From NCBI GenBank assembly GCA_938044295.1, contig CALIRC010000059.1:1-17119 (forward strand): 17,119 nucleotides of DNA, in the 5' to 3' direction. Under the pieces are notes generated by a model. It searched no databases. It was given only the letters and a program-made list of their open reading frames with translations, and was not told the DNA's origin. Below, one piece after another: positions 6,815 to 12,949 of the stretch. The first letter of the stretch is position 1. Every line of letters starts with the position of its first letter. This stretch comes from Minisyncoccota bacterium (GTDB lineage Bacteria > Patescibacteriota > Minisyncoccia > Moranbacterales > GCA-2747515). The position numbers and the translations under genes are program-made.

Positions 6815-8095
6815 ATGAACAAGTATATTTTTTTTGCTGTAGTCTTTGGTCTTTTTGGTCCGGCACTTGCATTTGCTGGTACGCAGGCACCACAGATTAC
6901 CGCTGGTCCTACGGCGACGCCGCCATCTTTTAATACTGACAATGGAGTGCAGGACGTTGTTGTGCAATTTAGTGCTACTGATGATGACTCCGGTATATGT
7001 GTGCGTACTGACGGTTGTAACTATCCATCTATTGCGCGTGTAGAAGATGCGTCGGTGATTGAAGTCGATATTGTACGTGTTTCTGGAACTGATACTGATG
7101 GAATGTATGAGGTGCCGCTTACTTTTGCGCAGTACGCAGACATTAATCAGTCTTCTTATGCTGATAATGATTTAATGATTTTTGATAAAAATGGAAATGA
7201 ACAGCGTGTCGCTATTAGTAGTATTCTTGTAAATACGGGCACTATGAGTGATACGATTGGTCCTGTGATTGAATCGATTAATAGTACGACTCCGTCTGTG
7301 GTTACGCCGGACTCAAGTCGCAGTGTTGATGTTCGTTTGCGTGTTACAGATGCGACGAGTGGTGTTTGTGCACAAGGAGATGGTGATTGTGAGGTTATAG
7401 CGAATATATGGTATTCTGATCCAGATGATGTTTTAGAAGATCTTAATATTCAATTTTTTGTTGGTTCTTTTGTACGCATTAGTGGTAATGAGAATGATGG
7501 AGAATATAGTCTTACGTACCATGTGCCTTCTGCTACACCACACGGAACGTATCAGTTATTTATAGAGCTTCCTGATAAGGCTGGTAATTATTCACAAACA
7601 CAAGGAGGTGCATTTACACTTACTGTCAGTGATCACGCTCTTGTTGATACAACTGTTGATAATGTTATTCATCGCTTTTATAGTACACATTTCCAATCAC
7701 ATTTTTATACGATTTCTGCTGCAGAAGCGAATCATCTTATCCTCAATGATGCTCATTGGCAGTATGAAGGACCTGCTTACGAGGCATCTCCTGCATCAAT
7801 GCAGGATATGGACGCAGTATATCGATTCTATAGTCCCGTATATCAGTCGCATTTTTATACGATGTCAGAAAGTGAGCGCGATGGTCTGATTGCAAATGAT
7901 CCGAATTGGCAATACGAAGGTGTTGCTTATTATACTTACACATCTTCTGCATCTGATCGTGAAGCACTTTATCGTTTCTATAGTGCTAACTATCAATCAC
8001 ATTTTTACACTACATCTGAAAGTGAGCGTGATGGTCTGATTGCAAATGATCCGAATTGGCAATACGAAGGTATTGCATGGTACGTGCAAAGGTAG
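6815..8095 (+). CDS. Secreted surface protein: two Ig-like modules plus three DUF5648-like repeats
   Basis: This 426-residue protein has a signal peptide (1-21, cleavage after AFA). Two related beta-rich modules follow. The first (about 27-141) contains DDDSGICVRTDGC, with Cys62 and Cys68, and later VRVSGTDTDGMY. The second (about 150-273) contains DATSGVCAQGDGDC, with Cys185 and Cys192, and later VRISGNENDGEY. The matched cysteine pairs and Asp-rich loops suggest an internal duplication with possible disulfides or calcium sites. The C-terminus has three repeats starting at residues 286, 336 and 386 (pattern RFYS..YQSHFYT...NWQYEG.A), homologous to those of the sugar dehydrogenase at the left of the window. 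No catalytic domain is recognisable, so it is probably an adhesin or ligand-binding protein. It starts one base after the trpS stop and ends three bases before the next gene, so it is co-transcribed with both. Confidence 0.85.
   Translation: MNKYIFFAVVFGLFGPALAFAGTQAPQITAGPTATPPSFNTDNGVQDVVVQFSATDDDSGICVRTDGCNYPSIARVEDASVIEVDIVRVSGTDTDGMYEVPLTFAQYADINQSSYADNDLMIFDKNGNEQRVAISSILVNTGTMSDTIGPVIESINSTTPSVVTPDSSRSVDVRLRVTDATSGVCAQGDGDCEVIANIWYSDPDDVLEDLNIQFFVGSFVRISGNENDGEYSLTYHVPSATPHGTYQLFIELPDKAGNYSQTQGGAFTLTVSDHALVDTTVDNVIHRFYSTHFQSHFYTISAAEANHLILNDAHWQYEGPAYEASPASMQDMDAVYRFYSPVYQSHFYTMSESERDGLIANDPNWQYEGVAYYTYTSSASDREALYRFYSANYQSHFYTTSESERDGLIANDPNWQYEGIAWYVQR
7670..8092 (+). repeat. Triplicated C-terminal domain (DUF5648-like repeats) of the second surface protein
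   Basis: Units begin at residues 286, 336 and 386, a period of exactly 50 residues. Units 2 and 3 are almost the same at protein level over SESERDGLIANDPNWQYEG. The unit consensus RFYS-x2-(F/Y)-QSHFYT differs from the RFWS-E-x-YK-x-HFYT version of the other surface protein, so copies resemble their own protein more than the other one. Confidence 0.8.
7868..8076 (+). repeat. Pair of near-identical 59-bp direct repeats
   Basis: Positions 7868-7926 and 8018-8076 match at 57 of 59 bases. The differences are c/t at 7879/8029 and g/a at 7922/8072. The offset is 150 bp, exactly one 50-residue repeat unit, so slippage or recombination between them would gain or lose one whole unit in frame. Confidence 0.9.
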
Positions 8096-8098
8096 TTT

Positions 8099-9808
8099 AT
8101 GAAAATCTTGGGTATTATCTTATCCTATAGCATTGTTGCTGTGGCTTTCGTGATCCTTGCTACGAAGATTTTTTATCCTCACCATCGTTTGATTGCTCTT
8201 GGGCTTTATGGGGTGAGTTGGGTTTTTTTTCTGTGGGCTTTTTGGGCAAAGCGGCAGAGCATCATCGCTTCTGGTGAATTTGTAGGTTCATTTGTTTCTC
8301 AGTATGGGTGGTTGATTTTTTTTGGAGTTGTTTTTTCACTTTTTTTGTATTTCTATTTTGTACTTTTTCCACCTGAAAAATCTTCACTCCTTCGTTATAC
8401 GTCTGCAGAACTCACTACACATATGTCAGAGGATCGTGTGGCACTTCTGTATGTGAACGCTCGCTTAGAAGAGATTGTTCGATTTTTTGAGGAGGATGCT
8501 CTTTTTGCTCCGGAAGCTGGGGTTGTGACATTTACTGATCGTGCGCATGTGCGGGAAGTTTGGAGTGGGTATGTTGCGTTCATATTAGAACTTGATCTTC
8601 TGAAGGAAAAATACAAAGGTTTTTACCAACTGAATGATTCTTTGAAAATTCGTAGAGATGAAGGTTTTCTTTTGGCATACAATGCATTTTTAAGTCAAAA
8701 TCACTTTGCACTTCGTTTGCATCAGGCGTTGGGTGATAATGCTGATGTGCAGAAAATTCTTAATGATCCTGATGTAAGACTCTCTTTGCCTGCTGGAGCT
8801 TATGATCGTATCGTTGATCAGCTTAGCGCTCCAGAGGAGATCGTGCGTCTAAATGCAGGGCGTGGATACTTATCATTTATTGATAGGCCTTCTGATGATC
8901 TTGTTATGCTTGCGCAGCGCCGCGTGGCTTATGTCGATCACCATCTGAGTGGTTATACGTATCTTGCTTTGGAACGCCCATTTGCAGCTTTGGAATCTCG
9001 TGCATTTCAAACGTGGTTCCCACTGCAGAAACGTGTTGCAACTGAGGTAAGCTATATACGTACGACAGATCGTGAATATTTGATTTCTCCTGCTTTTGCA
9101 CATGCTCGTCGCGACGCACTTTTGCCTGGTGATCTTCTTTTTGAGCGTCGTGAATGGCATGCTACAAATGTAGGTATTCCTGGTTATTGGACGCATGGAG
9201 CTTTTTATCTTGGTACGCTAGATGATATTGATGCATATTTTGCTGATTTGAAAGAATTTGATGATCAGAGGCCGCGTGATGTGCTGGCGCGTTTGTATCC
9301 AGATGCTTATGCAGTTTTTTTGGCAAAGCGTCAGGGTGTATATCCGATGAGTGTTATTGAGGCGAAGCGACCTGGAGTGGTATTTATGTCATTTGAGTAT
9401 TCTGCGAATGCAGATGCACTTGGAGTGTTGCGACCTCGGGTCAGTCGTGAAGATAAATGGCAGGCTGTGAAACGTGCATTTTCTTTTTATGGACGTGCAT
9501 ATGACTATGATTTCGATTTTCGTACTGAAAATGCACTTGTGTGTTCGGAGGTACTCTACAAGGCTTATGAAGGATCTTCTGGTATGACTATTTTTCCAGA
9601 GACGATCAATGGACGGCCACTTGTCTCCCCAAATGCGTATGTTGAAAAGTTTGCATCTGAGATGTATGATGCGGATCGTGAGCTTGATTTTGTGCTTATG
9701 TGGGATGGAAATGAAAAATTGAATGCTGTGAAAGAAGTGGGCGAAGATGTTTTTGCTGCTAGCTACAAGCGTCCGAAATGGCATATTCTCAAAGATTATG
9801 TTCAATAA
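8099..9808 (+). CDS. Membrane-anchored YiiX/YebB-like NlpC/P60 cysteine hydrolase
   Basis: A 569-residue protein with three predicted transmembrane helices at the N-terminus (about 3-25, 31-50 and 67-90). A helix-rich region without recognisable family (about 95-340) follows, then a C-terminal papain-like domain from LPGDLLFER (about 340) to 540. The order of catalytic residues, His first (His366 in WTHGAFYLG) and Cys later (Cys482 in LVCSEVLY), with Glu422 in VIEAKRPG between, is that of the permuted NlpC/P60 group containing YiiX (Pfam PF05708, as I recall it). Such enzymes cleave amide or ester bonds in cell-wall peptides or lipids; the substrate here is unknown. The gene lies 3 nt after the preceding stop, with a weak AAAGG as possible ribosome-binding site. 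It is the last gene of the trpS operon and is followed by a strong terminator, which points to a cell-envelope role alongside the surface protein. Confidence 0.8.
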   Translation: MKILGIILSYSIVAVAFVILATKIFYPHHRLIALGLYGVSWVFFLWAFWAKRQSIIASGEFVGSFVSQYGWLIFFGVVFSLFLYFYFVLFPPEKSSLLRYTSAELTTHMSEDRVALLYVNARLEEIVRFFEEDALFAPEAGVVTFTDRAHVREVWSGYVAFILELDLLKEKYKGFYQLNDSLKIRRDEGFLLAYNAFLSQNHFALRLHQALGDNADVQKILNDPDVRLSLPAGAYDRIVDQLSAPEEIVRLNAGRGYLSFIDRPSDDLVMLAQRRVAYVDHHLSGYTYLALERPFAALESRAFQTWFPLQKRVATEVSYIRTTDREYLISPAFAHARRDALLPGDLLFERREWHATNVGIPGYWTHGAFYLGTLDDIDAYFADLKEFDDQRPRDVLARLYPDAYAVFLAKRQGVYPMSVIEAKRPGVVFMSFEYSANADALGVLRPRVSREDKWQAVKRAFSFYGRAYDYDFDFRTENALVCSEVLYKAYEGSSGMTIFPETINGRPLVSPNAYVEKFASEMYDADRELDFVLMWDGNEKLNAVKEVGEDVFAASYKRPKWHILKDYVQ

Positions 9809-9826
9809 GAGTTATATGTAGTATTT

Positions 9827-9852
9827 AAAAAACGAGCGAATGCTCGTTTTTT
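9827..9852. terminator. Bidirectional Rho-independent terminator
   Basis: AAAAAACGAGC (9827-9837), loop GAAT, then GCTCGTTTTTT (9842-9852) form a perfect 11-bp stem with T runs on both strands. It lies 18 nt after the trpS operon and 5 nt beyond the end of the convergent small gene at 9858-10052, so it serves both. Confidence 0.9.
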
Positions 9853-9857
9853 ATTTT

Positions 9858-10052
9858 TTATTCCATGTGTTTTTTTACCTCTGTTTCGAGTTGTTCGATA
9901 CACCTCTCTTTTTCCTGTGCAATTTTTTCCCAGATCTCTCTATGTTCTTCGTTGTCGCCAGCGTCTTTGATATAGTTGTTTTGAATACGCCAGAGACTTT
10001 TGCATTCTTGCGAGAGCTGGTTCATGAGGTTGTACTTGTGATTGTCGAGCAT
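9858..10052 (-). CDS. Conserved-looking 64-residue helical charged protein
   Basis: A 64-residue protein running from MLDNHKYNLMNQLSQECKSL to a highly charged end (EKERCIEQLETEVKKHME). It includes WRIQNNYIKDAGDNEEHREI, then W, and is predicted almost entirely helical, perhaps coiled-coil at the C-terminus. I recall small proteins with a similar WRI..Y..DA...E....W..L pattern from Parcubacteria genomes, but cannot name a family or function. Support for a real gene: it ends 5 nt before a bidirectional terminator, its composition is protein-like, and the opposite-strand ORF over it is low-complexity and hydrophobic. An extended -10-like box (TGG TACAAT, complement of 10079-10084) lies about 27 nt upstream of the ATG. 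No Shine-Dalgarno. It could also be co-transcribed with the phosphomutase, whose stop is 74 nt upstream. Confidence 0.7.
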   Translation of the reverse strand: MLDNHKYNLMNQLSQECKSLWRIQNNYIKDAGDNEEHREIWEKIAQEKERCIEQLETEVKKHME

Positions 10053-10126
10053 GTTTTTATTTTAGTGATTATGTATGCATTGTACCATGTTCTCGTATGT
10101 ACATGCTCTGATTTTGGATTGTTTTT

Positions 10127-11497
10127 TTATCCACGAATGATGTCGAGTACTTCATCACGTTTTGCTTCCATCACGTCTTGTGATACCGCTTCTAGATTGA
10201 GACGCATTTTGGGTTCTGTGTTCGATGCGCGTACATTAAACCAAAAATCATTGTATTCAATCATTACACCATCTAATTCACTGATTTTGGCATCTTTGTA
10301 TACTTCTTTAAGTTTTGCGAAAACGGCATCTTTGTCTTTGACGTCGGAGTTTATTTCACCAGAATGAAAATATTTTTTATATGGTGCAATAATTTCAGAC
10401 ACGGGCATGTTTTTTTCTGAGATATATTCAAGAAAGCCTAATACGTATACTACTGGTGCTTCAAAAACACCATAGGACATACGATAAAAGAAGTGGCCTG
10501 ATGATTCGCCTGAAAAATACGCACCTGTCTCAAGCATTTGTTCCTTGATCAGTGAATGACCGACTTTTCCTACCTGCGGAATGCCACCTGCTTCTTCGAT
10601 CATATCGATTGTGATTTTTCCCGGGCGTATATCATAGTGCATGATTGTATTTGGATGTAATTTGAGTGCTTGCTGGGCCATAATACCCCGCATGATTTCT
10701 TGACGAATGATTTCACCTTTTTCATCGACGAAGAAGTAGCGATCTCCATCTCCATCTGGTGCTATCCCAAGATCAGCTTCGTGTTCTTTTACTGCGTCTG
10801 AAAGAATTTTTAGATTCTCGTCTTTCAGTGGATCTGCTTCATGCGCTGGAAAGGTTCCGTCTAGTTTAAAATTTAATTTGATGATTTCACAGGGTAGATC
10901 TGCAAACATTGCTTCAACATCAAGTGCGCCCATTGCGTTGGCAGCATCTACTACGATTTTGAACGGTTTGATCTTACTGGTGTCAATTTTCCATTCATTG
11001 ATTTGAGACGCAAGAAGATCCTCTAAAATATTGTGTGTGTTTTCGTGTATTTTGCCATGATTGGGTGCATCTGGAAATTCATTTTCTTCTGCTAGATCTG
11101 CCATTTCGTATAGGCCACTATCACCACTTACTGGGACACCATTTGCTCGCACAATCTTAAAGCCATTGTATTCACCGGGATTGTGTGAGGCTGATACTTG
11201 AATGCCGCCATCAAAATTGTAATTTGCAACGCCGAAATAAAATGTTGGCGTCGAGACTAATCCAATAAATGTGACGTCAATGCCAGATTCTAGTAAACCT
11301 TCAATTAAATAGTTTTTTAATTCTTCGCTTGAGAGGCGCATATCCATCCCTACCGCAATATGAAGGTTCTTGTCAGGATTTTCTCTTTTGATAATTGTTG
11401 CATATGCTTTGCCAATTCTTTTTGCTGTATCACTAGTGATATCTGTTCCATAAATGCCACGGATATCATAGGCCTTGAAGATTGATTTGTTTATCAT
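10127..11497 (-). CDS. Phosphomannomutase/phosphoglucomutase
   Basis: A 456-residue alpha-D-phosphohexomutase that interconverts hexose 1- and 6-phosphates (mannose and/or glucose) to supply nucleotide sugars for surface polysaccharides. All four family signatures are present: FKAYDIRG near the N-terminus, the phosphoserine loop SASHNP with Ser104, the metal loop DGDGDR (248-253), the sugar-recognition loop GESSGH (330-335) and the phosphate-binding RASNTEPKMR (423-432). The GESSGH form is of the dual-specificity PMM/PGM type (ManB/AlgC group), so I leave the symbol blank. The length is typical. The start at 11497 lacks a Shine-Dalgarno, and there is no clear terminator after the TAA, so readthrough into the small gene is possible. 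Confidence 0.93.
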   Translation of the reverse strand: MINKSIFKAYDIRGIYGTDITSDTAKRIGKAYATIIKRENPDKNLHIAVGMDMRLSSEELKNYLIEGLLESGIDVTFIGLVSTPTFYFGVANYNFDGGIQVSASHNPGEYNGFKIVRANGVPVSGDSGLYEMADLAEENEFPDAPNHGKIHENTHNILEDLLASQINEWKIDTSKIKPFKIVVDAANAMGALDVEAMFADLPCEIIKLNFKLDGTFPAHEADPLKDENLKILSDAVKEHEADLGIAPDGDGDRYFFVDEKGEIIRQEIMRGIMAQQALKLHPNTIMHYDIRPGKITIDMIEEAGGIPQVGKVGHSLIKEQMLETGAYFSGESSGHFFYRMSYGVFEAPVVYVLGFLEYISEKNMPVSEIIAPYKKYFHSGEINSDVKDKDAVFAKLKEVYKDAKISELDGVMIEYNDFWFNVRASNTEPKMRLNLEAVSQDVMEAKRDEVLDIIRG

Positions 11498-11739
11498 ATA
11501 CGATTTTACTGATATTACTATGTAACGAATTGAGACTATTAGTAGTTTTTTTCAAAGGCAGTGCATGGAGTATTTGATGTGTTTTTTTGACTGACTTTCT
11601 TTACATACTACAAACTCTCTCAAATAGTGTACCATGATATCTGATAAAAAATCTACAGTTTTTTTGTTGACGAAAAGGGAAATGTACGTAATACTATATC
11701 AGATAAACGATGCTTTCTTTACACTTATTTATATTTATT

Positions 11740-12792
11740 ATGGCACTTCAAATAGGAGTTGTAGGGCTTCCAAATGTTGGGAAATCAACGCTTTTTACGG
11801 CTCTCACAAAAAATCCTGTTGATATAAACAATTATCCTTTTTGCACGATTGAGCCGAATGTGGGTATCGTTACCGTACCGGATGAACGACTTGAGAAATT
11901 AGCTGCATTTTCTGCATCAGAAAAAGTGGTACCTACTGCCATTGAATTTGTGGATATTGCGGGACTTGTGGAAGGTGCTAGTAAAGGTGAGGGACTTGGC
12001 AACAAATTCTTGGCAAATATTCGTGAAGTAGATGCAATTGCGCAGGTTGTACGTGTTTTTGAAAATGATAATATTACACATGTTCATGATGTGGTGGATC
12101 CAGGACGTGACATTGCAGTGATAGAAACAGAGCTTATGCTTGCTGATTTGTCTACGGTTCAAAAGACGATTGATCGTCTCACTAAAGCTACTAAAGGTAA
12201 TGATAAGGATGCGCAGGAGCAGTTGGTTGTAGTAGAGCGGATTAGGGACGCTCTCAATGCTGGTACACTTGCTCGTACTGTGGAGATGGATATGGAGCAT
12301 GATCCGACAGCGGTGATTGTGCGTGAAATGTCACTTCTTACGATGAAACCGATGATGTATGTTTATAATGTAACTGATTTAGATGCACCTTTGTCAGATG
12401 ACCTCGCTGTGCGATCGCATGTTTTGCTTGATGTGAAGATTGAAGAAGAGCTTATTGCGATCAGTAGGGAAGAAGCGCATGAGCTTGGTATGGAAACGCA
12501 TTTGCCTGATCTGATTGTCGCAGCTTATGATTTGCTGGGTCTGCAAACTTTTTTTACAACAGGTGAGACGGAATCGCGCGCGTGGACTGTGCAAAAGGGT
12601 GCGACTGCTCCAGAAGCTGGCGGGGCTATCCATAGTGATTTTCGGGAGAAGTTTATCCGCGCCGATGTGATCGCATGGGATACGCTTTTGGATGCTGGCT
12701 CTTATGGCGCTGCGCGAGAATCTGGTGTACTTAAGACGGTTGGTAAGGATTATATGATGCGTGATGGAGATGTTGTGGAGTTTAAAGTGTAG
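11740..12792 (+). CDS. ychF: Ribosome-associated ATPase YchF (Obg family, OLA1-like)
   Basis: With the start at 11740 this is a 350-residue Obg-family P-loop ATPase that binds ribosomes and acts in translation and stress response. The P-loop is GLPNVGKST (9-17) and switch II is DIAGLVEGASKGEGLGNKFL. The C-terminal TGS domain is clear: FFTTGETESRAWTV and FREKFIRADVI, ending RDGDVVEFKV. I chose 11740 over the in-frame ATG at 11710 because family members begin directly with MALQIG-like sequence; 11710 would add ten hydrophobic residues. At the base-recognition motif, where YchF proteins usually carry NxxE (ATP preference), this one reads NVTD (210-213), closer to the NKxD of GTPases. A TTGACG box at 11667-11672 upstream is a possible -35. 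The gene converges on the GH16 gene. Confidence 0.94.
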   Translation: MALQIGVVGLPNVGKSTLFTALTKNPVDINNYPFCTIEPNVGIVTVPDERLEKLAAFSASEKVVPTAIEFVDIAGLVEGASKGEGLGNKFLANIREVDAIAQVVRVFENDNITHVHDVVDPGRDIAVIETELMLADLSTVQKTIDRLTKATKGNDKDAQEQLVVVERIRDALNAGTLARTVEMDMEHDPTAVIVREMSLLTMKPMMYVYNVTDLDAPLSDDLAVRSHVLLDVKIEEELIAISREEAHELGMETHLPDLIVAAYDLLGLQTFFTTGETESRAWTVQKGATAPEAGGAIHSDFREKFIRADVIAWDTLLDAGSYGAARESGVLKTVGKDYMMRDGDVVEFKV

Positions 12793-12900
12793 CTGTGATA
12801 TTGTGCTGAGCTAGGATCACCTATTATGCTTATGGACTGAAACGAGATATCTCTAAGATTTTTTCTGGAAAAAGATAGTGGATAGACTCTAAGAAATCAA

Positions 12901-12923
12901 AAACCCAGCAATGCGCTGGGTTT
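12901..12923. terminator. Bidirectional terminator between ychF and the GH16 gene
   Basis: AAACCCAGC (12901-12909), loop AATGC, then GCTGGGTTT (12915-12923) form a perfect 9-bp GC-containing stem. On the minus strand it is followed by TTTTTGATTT, a good T-tract for the GH16 gene ending at 12950. On the plus strand the tract is TTTCTGTGCTTT, weaker, but it lies 108 nt after ychF with no other candidate. Confidence 0.8.
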
Positions 12924-12949
12924 CTGTGCTTTCTAGGTGCTTTGCTTTG

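Noticed and set aside
9840..10367. 175-codon plus-strand open frame over the small gene and the end of the phosphomutase gene
   Set aside because: The translation is Phe/Leu/Val-rich low-complexity, it starts inside the terminator, and it lies opposite a gene with intact catalytic motifs and the better small-protein candidate.
12844..12853. GAGATATCTC palindrome after ychF as a terminator
   Set aside because: A hairpin would have only three base pairs around a four-base loop; the 9-bp hairpin at 12901-12923 is a far better terminator.
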